Below are positions 36,021 to 45,600 of a stretch of DNA of 64,000 bases, piece by piece. The position numbers were made by a program, and so were the translations under genes. Below the pieces are notes generated by a model. The model saw only the letters and a list, made by a program, of their open reading frames with translations, did not search any database and was not told where the DNA came from. Source of the stretch: Clostridium sp. CAG:221. Its GTDB lineage: Bacteria > Bacillota > Clostridia > Clostridiales > Clostridiaceae. Each line of letters opens with the position of its first letter. The stretch's first letter is position 1. The DNA lies in the NCBI GenBank assembly GCA_000435835.1, contig FR883429.1:110262-174261 (forward strand), written 5' to 3'.

Positions 36021-39000
36021 TTAAAAATTATCAGGCAATATTATAGTAAACTTGCTACCTTCTCCTATTTTACTCTCTACATATATTTTACCCTTATGTA
36101 GTTCAATTATTTGTCTTGTTATAGTTAGTCCTAATCCACTTCCGCCATTTTTTTCTGAATTATTATCTACAATTTGATTAAATCTATTAAATATTGTCTC
36201 ATGATATTCCTCTGCAATACCAATACCTGTATCAATAACCTCAATTTTAACTTGAGATTTTTCTTCTATTATCCTTACAGTTATACTATCTCCTGCTTCG
36301 GTAAATTTTGCTGCATTACTTACAAGATTAATTATACATCGCTCTATTGCATCATTGTCACAATTAATAGTTTTTTCCTCCATTTCAGGATCTACTATAA
36401 GATTAACCCCTCTTCCTTCTATATAATCTTTTAGTGTTAATACACTTTCTTCCACTAAATAAACAATATTCGTTTCTGTAATATTTAAATGATAACATCC
36501 GCTTTCCATCTTTGTGGTATCTATTATATCATTAATCATCTTCAATAATCGCTTGCTATTACGTCCTATAATATCCATATAGTTATCAAGTCTTTCCTTT
36601 AATATACCTTTCTTATTCAATTCTATAATAAGCTGTTGTGTTGAATATATTACATTTAAAGGAGTTCTTAATTCATGTGATAGATTTACAAAATAACTAT
36701 TCTTTTTTCTTTCTAAATCTATAACTTTGTTAAGTAATCCAGTATTCTTTTCCATTTCATTACTTAATTGCTTAGTTCTCTCCATAACCATCTTATCTAA
36801 TTTTTTTATTTTAACTCTATTATTTATAATAAAAAATATAATAATAATAATATAAACTAAAATTGCTTCCTTACTCTTCCAAACTTGTGGGTTAATTTTG
36901 AATCGAGCTATCTGAGTATCACTGTAACTTCCATCTGCTGACCTTGCTGTTACCTTTAATTCATAATTTCCTGGTGCTAAATTAGCTAAATTAACATAAT
37001 TATTTCTAAGAGGTATCCAACCATCTTCTTCCTCATTTAAAGTATAATAATACTGTATATTTCTCATACTTTTATAATCTGGAAGGAAAAAACTCACTCT
37101 TATATTATTTTCTGAAAACTTAAAGACTTGATTATTTATACTCTTTCTACTACTTCCATTAACTTCAAAATCATCAAAAACAATATTTAAGTTTGGGCCT
37201 TTAATTACAACTTCATCAGGAATAAATAAATTAAAACCATTAATTCCTCCAAAAATAAATTCACCTTTCTTTGTTTTAAAATATGAATTGCCATTAAACT
37301 CATTACTTTGCAAACCATCTGTTATATTTAAATTATTTATGACATTAGTATCTATATTAATTTTAGCTATACCTAAATTTGTACTTACCCATGGATTATC
37401 TTTATCATCAAATAATATACCATAAATTGTATTATTGGCTAAGCCATCTTTAGTAGTATATGAAGTAAATGTATCATCTTTTTCATTATACCTATTTAAT
37501 CCAAAGTTTGTCCCAATCCAAATCTCACCTTTTGAATTTTCTCCTATACACCTTATGGTATTATCGGATAAGCTTAAACTATCATTTTCCTTATTTTTAA
37601 ATATATCTACAATACCTGTATCTGCCTCAATCTTAATAAGCCCATCATCTATAAAAGTTCCAAACCAAAAATTTCTCTTTGAGTCCTTATATATTGCGCT
37701 AATATTTTTACTATTCATTCCAATTTCATCTAAAATATAATTTAACTTTATTACTGACCTACCATTTAAGTCTAAGGCATCTAATCCTGCAATGCTACCT
37801 ATATATAAATATCCTAGCTCATCATAAAATAACTTCTTTACTATATTACTTGCTAATCCATCTTCCTCATCATAAATTTCTATTTCACCACTTATTCTAT
37901 TTACAACATTCAATCCATTATAAGTAGCTATAAATATATAATCTCCAGCTCCAGTTATATCTGTTATTCTATTATTGCTTAAACCATTAGCAGTGGTTAA
38001 GCATTCTATAACGTCTCTATCTTTATTTAAAATATTTACTCCACTGGAAGATGTCCCTATCCAAAGCAGTCCATCATCATCTTCATAAATTCCTGATACA
38101 GCCTTTTCATTTATACTTTTGCTATTAAACGGATCATTCTTGTAATGGCCTATGGTGCTATATGGGTCAAAAGTGCTTACTCCAGAATATGTACCAATCC
38201 AAATTAATCCACTATAATCTTCTAAAATAGAAAATGTATTATTATCTATTAAACTATGAGGATCATAAACCTTATTTTCATACCATGTAAATATATTTTT
38301 ATCTATATCAAATAACACTACACCTTCATCAGTACATATCCACATATTTCCTCTATGATCCTTCAAAAAATTCTTCACAAAGGCTCCCCTTATTGTGCCA
38401 TCCTCTCTTGTTAGTAAATATCTAGTTACTTTATTATTTTCAATATTTAATTTACAAAATCCATTATCATAAGTTCCTACCCATATGTGCTTATCTCCAT
38501 CATAATAAACCTTATAAATATAATTTTCACTTATGGTATTTACATCATCAGTACTTTCAAATCTTTCAATAGCATTGGTAACAACATTTATCTTATATAA
38601 CCCATTTTCAGTACCAGCCCATATATTACCATACTTATCCTCTGCTAAAGAATTTACATATTCTTCTTTTAATTCTGGATATATTAAGTTAAATTTATCT
38701 GTTTTTTTATCATATAAATTTATTCCTTCAGCTGTTCCAACATAAATTTTATTAGAACTTGATATTAACAATGTAGCAGTATTATCATTAGATAAATTAC
38801 CTGACTCACTATCACTAGTATAGTTCTGTACCTTTTCTCCATCATTATATATCTTACTTATACCTGCTGCTGTGGCAACCCATATATTTCCTTCACTATC
38901 TTCTTTAATATCTAAAATATAACCATTTACTAAACTATTTTTACTTCCTTTTTCATAGGAATATTTTTTAAATGTATATCCATTATACCTATCTAAGCCA

Positions 39001-39191
39001 TCATTTGTTCCTAGCCATATATAACCTTTGCTATCTTGCATCATAGTTTCAACAGTAGCTTGACTCAAACCATCTTCAATGGATATATTGTTAAATCTGC
39101 TATATTCTTCAGCTTTAACATTAATACTGAAATTAATTTTAATAATAATTACTGCTAAAATTATAATTAAATATTTACTTTTTAAATTCAT
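36021..39191 (-). CDS. Two-propeller sensor histidine kinase
   Basis: A large membrane sensor of about 1056 residues. A signal-anchor (YLIIILAVIIIKINFSINVKA) leads into an extracellular part of 14 repeats with the IWIGTxxGLxxYN (Reg_prop) pattern, enough for two seven-bladed propellers. A Y_Y_Y-type beta domain (YYTLNEEEDGWIPLRNNYVN) is next, then one helix. The cytoplasmic part is a histidine kinase with SHELRTPLNVI, NLVSNAAKFTEAG, DTGIGIAEEYHETIFNRF and GGSGLGLTITRQI. It ends there, without the receiver and AraC domains found in Bacteroidetes hybrids of this shape. AAAGGG precedes ATG 39191. No response regulator is next to it. A polysaccharide or oligosaccharide ligand is the usual guess for the family. 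Confidence 0.9.
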   Translation of the reverse strand: MNLKSKYLIIILAVIIIKINFSINVKAEEYSRFNNISIEDGLSQATVETMMQDSKGYIWLGTNDGLDRYNGYTFKKYSYEKGSKNSLVNGYILDIKEDSEGNIWVATAAGISKIYNDGEKVQNYTSDSESGNLSNDNTATLLISSSNKIYVGTAEGINLYDKKTDKFNLIYPELKEEYVNSLAEDKYGNIWAGTENGLYKINVVTNAIERFESTDDVNTISENYIYKVYYDGDKHIWVGTYDNGFCKLNIENNKVTRYLLTREDGTIRGAFVKNFLKDHRGNMWICTDEGVVLFDIDKNIFTWYENKVYDPHSLIDNNTFSILEDYSGLIWIGTYSGVSTFDPYSTIGHYKNDPFNSKSINEKAVSGIYEDDDGLLWIGTSSSGVNILNKDRDVIECLTTANGLSNNRITDITGAGDYIFIATYNGLNVVNRISGEIEIYDEEDGLASNIVKKLFYDELGYLYIGSIAGLDALDLNGRSVIKLNYILDEIGMNSKNISAIYKDSKRNFWFGTFIDDGLIKIEADTGIVDIFKNKENDSLSLSDNTIRCIGENSKGEIWIGTNFGLNRYNEKDDTFTSYTTKDGLANNTIYGILFDDKDNPWVSTNLGIAKINIDTNVINNLNITDGLQSNEFNGNSYFKTKKGEFIFGGINGFNLFIPDEVVIKGPNLNIVFDDFEVNGSSRKSINNQVFKFSENNIRVSFFLPDYKSMRNIQYYYTLNEEEDGWIPLRNNYVNLANLAPGNYELKVTARSADGSYSDTQIARFKINPQVWKSKEAILVYIIIIIFFIINNRVKIKKLDKMVMERTKQLSNEMEKNTGLLNKVIDLERKKNSYFVNLSHELRTPLNVIYSTQQLIIELNKKGILKERLDNYMDIIGRNSKRLLKMINDIIDTTKMESGCYHLNITETNIVYLVEESVLTLKDYIEGRGVNLIVDPEMEEKTINCDNDAIERCIINLVSNAAKFTEAGDSITVRIIEEKSQVKIEVIDTGIGIAEEYHETIFNRFNQIVDNNSEKNGGSGLGLTITRQIIELHKGKIYVESKIGEGSKFTIILPDNF

Positions 39192-39245
39192 GCCAACAAA
39201 TTTCCCTTTCATTTCGACTGCTTTTTACATTATACCATATTTTAT

Positions 39246-39278
39246 GAAAAAAATACCTAAAGAATAAACTTTAGGTAT
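39246..39278 (-). terminator. Terminator of the ABC exporter operon
   Basis: On the minus strand ATACCTAAAG pairs with CTTTAGGTAT over six bases, followed by TTTTTTTC. Confidence 0.85.
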
Positions 39279-39288
39279 CTTATATATA

Positions 39289-41136
39289 TTATGCATTTTC
39301 AAACTGACTATTATATAGTGATGCATAGAACCCGCCTTTTTTTAATAATTCATGATGGTTTCCTTGTTCAATAATATCTCCATCTTTCATTACTAATATC
39401 AAATCTGCATCTCTTATAGTTGATAATCTATGAGCTATGATAAAGCTTGTTCTTCCTTCCATTAATTTATCCATAGCTTTTTGTATAAGTAGTTCTGTCC
39501 TTGTATCAACAGAACTTGTGGCCTCATCAAGAATAAGTATTTTAGGATCTGCAAGTATTGCTCTTGCTATAGTAAGAAGTTGTTTTTGTCCTTGTGATAC
39601 GTTACTTGCTTCTTCATTTAATTCCATATTATATCCATCTGGAAGTGTTTTAATAAATGAGTCTACATGGGCTGCCTTAGCAGCTCTCTTAACCTCTTCA
39701 TCACTGGCATCCAATCTTCCATATCTTAAATTTTCCATTATAGTACCATTAAATAACCAAGTATCTTGTAGCACCATACCAAACATTTTTCTTAAATCGC
39801 TTCTACTAAAGTCCTTTATATTATGTCCATCTATGGTTATATTTCCTTCATTAACTTCGTAGAATCTCATTAATAACTTCACCATAGTTGTTTTACCAGC
39901 ACCTGTAGGCCCTACTATAGCTACTCTTTGACCTGGTTTAACCTTAGCTGTAAAATCATTAATTATTATTTTTTCTGGATTATATCCAAAATGTACATGG
40001 TTGAATTCTACTTCACCAACAATATCTTTAGTACTTATAGGATTTTCTACATCTTTAACTTCTTCCTCTTCATCTAAGAATTCAAAAACTCTTTCAGCAG
40101 CAGCTGCTGTAGATTGAAGAACATTAGCAATTTGTGCTGTTTGTGCTATAGGCTGTGTAAAAGATCTTACATATTGAATAAAAGCTTGAATATCCCCTAC
40201 CTCTATGGCACCTTTTATAGCTAAAAACCCTCCAATAATTGATACTAACACATATCCTAAATTACCAACAAACATCATTATTGGTTGCATAAGCCCTGAT
40301 AAAAATTGAGATTTCCAAGCGCTTTTATAAAGAGTATCATTTAAATCATTAAATGTATTAATTTCTCTTTCCTCTGCATTAAAGGCCTTTACTATATTAT
40401 GCCCTGAATATACCTCTTCCACTTGGCCATTTACATGTCCTAAATATTCTTGTTGACTCTTAAAATATCTTTGTGACTTCTTAACTACAATTGATATAAG
40501 ACCTAAAGATACTGGTACTATTAATAATGCTACCAATGTCATTATCCAATTGATTGAGAACATCATAATAAGTACACCAATTAAAGTTGTGGCTGAAGTT
40601 ATTATTTGTGACATACTTTGATTTAACGTTTGGCTCACTGTATCAACATCATTAGTAACTCTTGATAATACCTCTCCATGGGTTTTAGTATCAAAATACT
40701 TTAAAGGCATTCTATTAATTTTTTCTGAAATTTCTTTTCTCATCTTATAAGAAACCTTTTGTGCTATTCCTGACATAGCAAATCCTTGTATCAATGAAAA
40801 AACAGTACTAATTATATATAACACCAATAATACTATTACTATTTGTCCTATATAGCCAAAATCAATTCCTGATCCTGACTGCCCTGTAACCTTACTAATT
40901 AAACCTTCAAATAAAGCCGTCGTTGCTTTTCCCAATATCTTAGGTCCTACAATTGAAAATGCTGCTGAACCTATGGCAAATATTATTACTATTATTATCA
41001 TCAATCTATAAGGTCTTAAATAAGACATTAATGTTTTCATAGTCTTTTTAAAATCTTTAGCTTTTTCACCACTGGCTTTCATTCCGCCCATGTGTCCTCC
41101 CATGGGACCTCTCATTTTTCTTTGCTGATTACTCAT
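39289..41136 (-). CDS. ABC exporter half-transporter with canonical catalytic Glu (second subunit)
   Basis: A 615-residue fused membrane/ATPase subunit of a multidrug-type exporter. Six transmembrane helices are followed by an ABC domain with Walker A GPTGAGKTT, signature VSQGQKQLLTIARA and Walker B ILILDEATSSVD with the catalytic Glu. A basic Met/Gly-rich N-terminal segment (MRGPMGGHMGGMKA) precedes the first helix. The ATG overlaps the stop of the upstream subunit, with AAAGGAGG before it; a TTG six bases upstream is rejected. With its partner, whose Walker B is degenerate, it forms an asymmetric heterodimer. Substrate unknown. Confidence 0.92.
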   Translation of the reverse strand: MSNQQRKMRGPMGGHMGGMKASGEKAKDFKKTMKTLMSYLRPYRLMIIIVIIFAIGSAAFSIVGPKILGKATTALFEGLISKVTGQSGSGIDFGYIGQIVIVLLVLYIISTVFSLIQGFAMSGIAQKVSYKMRKEISEKINRMPLKYFDTKTHGEVLSRVTNDVDTVSQTLNQSMSQIITSATTLIGVLIMMFSINWIMTLVALLIVPVSLGLISIVVKKSQRYFKSQQEYLGHVNGQVEEVYSGHNIVKAFNAEEREINTFNDLNDTLYKSAWKSQFLSGLMQPIMMFVGNLGYVLVSIIGGFLAIKGAIEVGDIQAFIQYVRSFTQPIAQTAQIANVLQSTAAAAERVFEFLDEEEEVKDVENPISTKDIVGEVEFNHVHFGYNPEKIIINDFTAKVKPGQRVAIVGPTGAGKTTMVKLLMRFYEVNEGNITIDGHNIKDFSRSDLRKMFGMVLQDTWLFNGTIMENLRYGRLDASDEEVKRAAKAAHVDSFIKTLPDGYNMELNEEASNVSQGQKQLLTIARAILADPKILILDEATSSVDTRTELLIQKAMDKLMEGRTSFIIAHRLSTIRDADLILVMKDGDIIEQGNHHELLKKGGFYASLYNSQFENA

Positions 41137-43381
41137 CTTCAAGCTCCTCCTTTGAAAGTTGTGATAGAGCTATCTGTCTATAAACTTCACAATTTTCCAT
41201 AAGCTCTTTGTGAGTTCCCTTTCCTACAACTTTTCCCTCATCTAATACTAATATCTGGTCAGCATTCATTATAGTACTGATTCTTTGAGCTACTATTAAT
41301 AGCGTACTATCACTTAACTCCTCATTTATAGCCTTTCTTAACTTAGCATCTGTCTTAAAATCTAAAGCTGAAAAACTATCATCAAAAATAAATATTTCTG
41401 AATTTTTAGCCAGTGCTCTAGCAATAGCTAATCTTTGTTTTTGTCCTCCTGATACATTAGTACCACCTTGTGAGATTTCTGTATTAAATCCACTTTCCTT
41501 ACTGGATATAAATTCAGTTGCTTGAGCTATAGCAGCTGCTTTATTCATATATTCATCACTGATATGTTCTCCACCATATTTTAAATTAGATTCAATAGTT
41601 CCTGAGAAAAGTATTCCTTTTTGTGGTACAAATCCTATCTTTTCTCTTAAATCATATAATGAAACATTTTTAATATTTTCTCCATCAATTAAAATCTCAC
41701 CACTAGTAACATCATAGAAACGTGGAATTAAATTAATAAGTGTTGATTTACCGCTACCTGTACTTCCTATGAAGGCAGTAGTTTCTCCAGCTTTAGCTTT
41801 AAAATTAACATCCTTTAATACATATTCATCTGCACCTGGATATTTAAATGAAACATTTCTAAATTCAATTTCACCTTTCTTTTCAACGTTAAATCTAACT
41901 GGATTTTCAATATCTTTTATAGCAATGTCAGTATTTAATACTTCTGATACACGTCCTGCTGAAACTAATGCTCTTGGTAAAATTACTGATACCATAGAAA
42001 TCATTAAGAATGCCATTATTATCTGCATAACGTATTGCATAAATGCCATCATATCTCCAACTTGCATTAACCCAGAATCCACTCTATGAGAACCTACCCA
42101 TACGATTAGAAGGGTTATTCCATTCATAACAAACATCATTAGTGGCATCATCATAGACATTATTCTATTAACAAAAAGATTTGTCTTTGTTAAATTCATA
42201 TTAGCTTTTTCAAACTTTTCTTCTTCATACTTTTCTGTACTGAAAGCTCTTATTACAAGCATTCCTGTTAAACTTTCCCTTATTACTAGGTTTAATTTAT
42301 CCACTAGTTTTTGTACAACCTTAAACTTAGGAACTGCAAACACAAATAGCACTCCAACTAAACATAAAATAGAAATTACAGCTACTACTATAATCCATCC
42401 CATTCCAGCACCTGTCTTAACTACTTTTACTATGCCACCTATTCCTAATATTGGCGCATAAAATACTATTCTAAGTCCCATAACTATCAGCATCATTATT
42501 TGCTGAATATCATTTGTAGTCCTTGTAATAAGTGACGCTGTTGAGAATTTATCAAACTCAGCATTAGAAAAACCTACAACTTTATTAAATACATCTTTTC
42601 TTAAATCTCTTCCCAATGCTGCAGCTGTTCTTGCTGCAATAAATGTAACTATCACTGCTGCAATAGTTCCAACTAAAGCAACACCTAGCATCTTAGCACC
42701 TGCTACAAATAAGTAATTTGTCTGTATTTTATCAGTATCTACTCCTAATTCTCTATATTGCTCTCTAACATATGTAACTGCAGATTGAGTAATCATACTT
42801 TCAGGCATTTCATCTAACTTTTTATTAATTCCTTCAACAATTTCTAAAACTTGCTCTTCTGGCATATTAGATAAAATTATAAAAGGATCCATATTTCCCA
42901 TGTCAGCACCTTCTGGTGCAGCCATGTTATTATTAAAAGTTTCTATAAATTTAGCTGCATCTCCACTTTCAAATAGCGATGTTATTAATATAGGTCTACC
43001 TAAAATATCATTTAGCTGTTCCTTTACCTCTTTGTTCTTGGTATTTAATTCATATATTTCTTCATTGGCTAACTCAGGATATTTTTTTATATATTTTGCG
43101 TAATCTTCATCAGATAACTCTTCTTTACTTATGAGATTATAATTATCTTGAAGTAATTTTTTTTCATCATTATTAATAAATAATAATAATTTATTAAATT
43201 CAGAAGATTTTATTGCTTTAGGTACTGCATCTTCAATTCCCTTTTGCTGTATTCCAATATTAACTATATTAGACATATAGCTTGGCAGTGATAGATCACT
43301 TATTGCTTGAACAAATAGTAACATTATTGCAATTACTATACTTCCTGCAAAAGGCCTTAAATATTTTAGTAATTTTTTCAT
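41129..43381 (-). CDS. ABC exporter half-transporter with degenerate Walker B and large extracellular insertion
   Basis: A 750-residue subunit of the heterodimeric exporter. Walker A is GSTGSGKST and the signature is VSGGQKQRLAIARA, but the Walker B reads EIFIFDDSFSALD, with Asp where the catalytic Glu belongs, as in the noncatalytic half of heterodimers such as BmrC or TM287. Between the first and second helices is an insert of about 170-180 mostly polar residues (from NIGIQQKGIEDA to GAKMLGVALVG), making it longer than the usual 580-residue half. The start is ATG 43381 with AAGGAGAATAAAGC; the frame from 43402 is upstream of this site. It is divergent from a MarR regulator that probably controls it. 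Confidence 0.92.
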   Translation of the reverse strand: MKKLLKYLRPFAGSIVIAIMLLFVQAISDLSLPSYMSNIVNIGIQQKGIEDAVPKAIKSSEFNKLLLFINNDEKKLLQDNYNLISKEELSDEDYAKYIKKYPELANEEIYELNTKNKEVKEQLNDILGRPILITSLFESGDAAKFIETFNNNMAAPEGADMGNMDPFIILSNMPEEQVLEIVEGINKKLDEMPESMITQSAVTYVREQYRELGVDTDKIQTNYLFVAGAKMLGVALVGTIAAVIVTFIAARTAAALGRDLRKDVFNKVVGFSNAEFDKFSTASLITRTTNDIQQIMMLIVMGLRIVFYAPILGIGGIVKVVKTGAGMGWIIVVAVISILCLVGVLFVFAVPKFKVVQKLVDKLNLVIRESLTGMLVIRAFSTEKYEEEKFEKANMNLTKTNLFVNRIMSMMMPLMMFVMNGITLLIVWVGSHRVDSGLMQVGDMMAFMQYVMQIIMAFLMISMVSVILPRALVSAGRVSEVLNTDIAIKDIENPVRFNVEKKGEIEFRNVSFKYPGADEYVLKDVNFKAKAGETTAFIGSTGSGKSTLINLIPRFYDVTSGEILIDGENIKNVSLYDLREKIGFVPQKGILFSGTIESNLKYGGEHISDEYMNKAAAIAQATEFISSKESGFNTEISQGGTNVSGGQKQRLAIARALAKNSEIFIFDDSFSALDFKTDAKLRKAINEELSDSTLLIVAQRISTIMNADQILVLDEGKVVGKGTHKELMENCEVYRQIALSQLSKEELEDE

Positions 43382-43460
43382 TGCTTTATTCTCCTTATGC
43401 ATTAAACTTATTATTTAATAACTATTATATTTTTATAACCTTTTTTCGTCAATAGATTTT

Positions 43461-43476
43461 ATTATATTTATATAAT
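43461..43476. promoter_or_regulatory. Candidate MarR operator between exporter and regulator
   Basis: ATTATAT-N2-ATATAAT is an exact inverted repeat midway between the divergent starts. The region is almost all A and T, so the match could be chance. Confidence 0.3.
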
Positions 43477-43559
43477 AATTATATTTTTATCACTATTTTA
43501 TTGTAAATTTTTATACATTAGATTATAATGATAATATTAAGAAATTCAGGAGGTAACTT

Positions 43560-43997
43560 ATGAATTCTATAGACCATATACCTAATAATTTATATATACT
43601 TTTATTATCTCTAAATAGACGAGTTTTTAATCCAAATGATGCTTTAAAATCATTAAATCTTCCTTCATCTCATGCTAAAGTTTTATTTTATTTAATACAT
43701 AACGGAGCAAATCCTATTTCAAAAGTAGCTAAAGATTTATCAATATCTAAACCTAATATGACTCCAATTATTGATAAACTAGTAAACGAAGGTTATGTTG
43801 AAAGGTATTGTGATGATAATGATAGAAGGGTTATATTGATTAAACATACAAAATCTGCATGCAATTTATTTAAATCTTTAGAAGAACAAGTTAAAATTAA
43901 CATCTATAATAAAATTAAAAATTTAAATGAAGATGAATTAAATATGCTTTCTGAATCAATAGATAATATTTTAAAATTAATTCCTAAAATAACATAG
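43560..43997 (+). CDS. MarR-family transcriptional regulator
   Basis: A 145-residue winged-helix regulator. The DNA-binding part is SHAKVLFYLIHNGANPISKVAKDLSISKPNMTPIIDKLVNEGYVERYCDDNDRRVILIKHT in outline: recognition helix at SISKPNMTPIIDKL and wing at DDNDRRV. Helices at both ends form the dimer. GGAGGTAACTT precedes the ATG. It is encoded head to head with the ABC exporter genes, the usual setting for a ligand-released repressor of a drug pump. Its own terminator follows. The ligand is not known. Confidence 0.92.
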   Translation: MNSIDHIPNNLYILLLSLNRRVFNPNDALKSLNLPSSHAKVLFYLIHNGANPISKVAKDLSISKPNMTPIIDKLVNEGYVERYCDDNDRRVILIKHTKSACNLFKSLEEQVKINIYNKIKNLNEDELNMLSESIDNILKLIPKIT

Positions 43998-44007
43998 TAA
44001 AAGCAAT

Positions 44008-44060
44008 AAAATAGACATACTTTTTGATATAAAATCAAATAGTATGTCTATTTTTTATTT
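44008..44060. terminator. Bidirectional terminator between the MarR and purine permease genes
   Basis: AAAATAGACATACT pairs perfectly with AGTATGTCTATTTT over a 19-base loop, then TTTATTTT. The sequence after it (44061-44090) resembles one arm of the dispersed repeats. Confidence 0.85.
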
Positions 44061-44081
44061 TCAATTTCTAATTTTTAATTC

Positions 44082-45374
44082 TTAATGTATTAAGATAAAC
44101 TTTAATACAAATACTACTCCAATTATCCATGTAGGTATTGATATTTCTTTTACTTTTCCAGAAAATGCTTTTACACCTATATATGATAGTACTCCAAATG
44201 CAATCCCATCTGCTATAGAATACGCAAAAGGCATCATTATTATTGTAAGGAACGCAGGAATAGCTTCTGTATAATCTTCTAAGTTTATTTCTTTAATATT
44301 TTCAATCATAAATAATCCAACTATAACTAAAGCTGATGCTGTAACTGCTGGTGTAACCATTCCAAATAATGGTGAGAAGAATAATGCTAAACAGAACATA
44401 CCTGCAGTAGATACTGCTGTAAGACCTGTTCTTCCTCCTTCTGCAACTCCAGATGCACTTTCAACAAAAGTACTTACAGTACTTGTTCCTAAGCAAGCCC
44501 CTACAGTTGTACCAATTGCATCGGCAAATAAAGCTTTTTTAATATTCTTAACTTTGCCATTTTCATCAAGCATGTTTGCTTTTGTAGCAACTCCTACCAG
44601 TGTTCCAATTGTATCAAACATATCCATAAATAATAATGTAAATAACACTATTACCATATCAAATGAAAAAATATTATGCCATTCAAATTTCATAAATGTT
44701 GAGCTAATTGATGGTGGCATACTAATTATAGAATTAGGTAACTCAATTACTCCCATAGGAATACCAATAATTGTTGTAATAATCATTCCTAAGAATAATG
44801 CACCCTTAACTTTTCTTGCTACTAATATACCTGTAATTACTATACCAATTAATGATAGAAGAATTGTATTGTTTCTTACATCACCTAATGCTAATATTGT
44901 TGCTCCATCACCAATTACTACTCCAGCAGCTTCAAGACCTAATAGAGCTATAAATAAACCAATTCCTACTGAAATAGCTTTCTTTATATTAACTGGAATT
45001 GAATCAACTATTGCTTCACGTACATTAAATAATGTTAATAAAATAAAAATTAAACCTTCTAATAAAACCGCTGTTAGTGCAAATTCAAATGAATATCCCA
45101 TTTGCAATACTATTGTATATGCAAAGAAAGCATTTAGTCCCATACCTGGAGCTTGAGCAAATGGCAGTTTTGCATATATACCCATAATTAATGTAGCTAC
45201 TACAGATGATAATGCTGTTGCTGTAAAGACAGCCCCTGAATCCATTCCTGCAGCTGATAAAATTGTAGGATTTACTATAAGTATGTATGCCATGGTCATA
45301 AATGTTGTAATTCCAGCTACAACTTCTTGTCTAACATTCGTATCATTTTCCTTAAGTTTAAAAAATCTTTCCAT
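44082..45374 (-). CDS. NCS2-family purine permease (AzgA/PbuG type)
   Basis: A 430-residue membrane transporter with about 12-14 helices that imports purine bases such as hypoxanthine, guanine or adenine. Family motifs are ETVRQEVVAGITTFMTMAYI-like sequence at the start (VRQEVVAGITTF), PGMGLNAFFAYT and VESASGVAEGGRTGLTA. TLVGVATKANMLDENGKVKN matches the AzgA/PbuG subgroup rather than uracil or xanthine carriers. I searched the 220-base leader for the purine riboswitch core and did not find it, which is unusual for such genes in Firmicutes. It is transcribed alone. Confidence 0.93.
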   Translation of the reverse strand: MERFFKLKENDTNVRQEVVAGITTFMTMAYILIVNPTILSAAGMDSGAVFTATALSSVVATLIMGIYAKLPFAQAPGMGLNAFFAYTIVLQMGYSFEFALTAVLLEGLIFILLTLFNVREAIVDSIPVNIKKAISVGIGLFIALLGLEAAGVVIGDGATILALGDVRNNTILLSLIGIVITGILVARKVKGALFLGMIITTIIGIPMGVIELPNSIISMPPSISSTFMKFEWHNIFSFDMVIVLFTLLFMDMFDTIGTLVGVATKANMLDENGKVKNIKKALFADAIGTTVGACLGTSTVSTFVESASGVAEGGRTGLTAVSTAGMFCLALFFSPLFGMVTPAVTASALVIVGLFMIENIKEINLEDYTEAIPAFLTIIMMPFAYSIADGIAFGVLSYIGVKAFSGKVKEISIPTWIIGVVFVLKFILIH

Positions 45375-45600
45375 TTTTTATCTTCCTTTTCTTATATTTC
45401 GCTGAGTACTAAATTATAATATCATATTTTGGCGTTTTTTCAATAGTTTCGTCGAATATTTTTATATAACCAAAAATAATCATTCGTAAAAGTATTATTT
45501 CATCTATTATTTTAAATTTTTTGTTCTAAAATTTATCTTTTTAGTTTATAATATTATATGCAAATGCAAACTATTCTTATTTGAATTTAGGAGGATATTA

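Noticed and set aside
44554..45156. 200-codon open frame on the plus strand opposite the purine permease
   Set aside because: It is antisense to a clear transporter gene, has no ribosome site and has the composition of a shadow frame.
45540..45600. TGCAAATGCAAA direct repeat before the zinc operon as a Zur box
   Set aside because: It is not an inverted repeat of the known Zur or Fur form and lies in low-complexity sequence; I could not support it.
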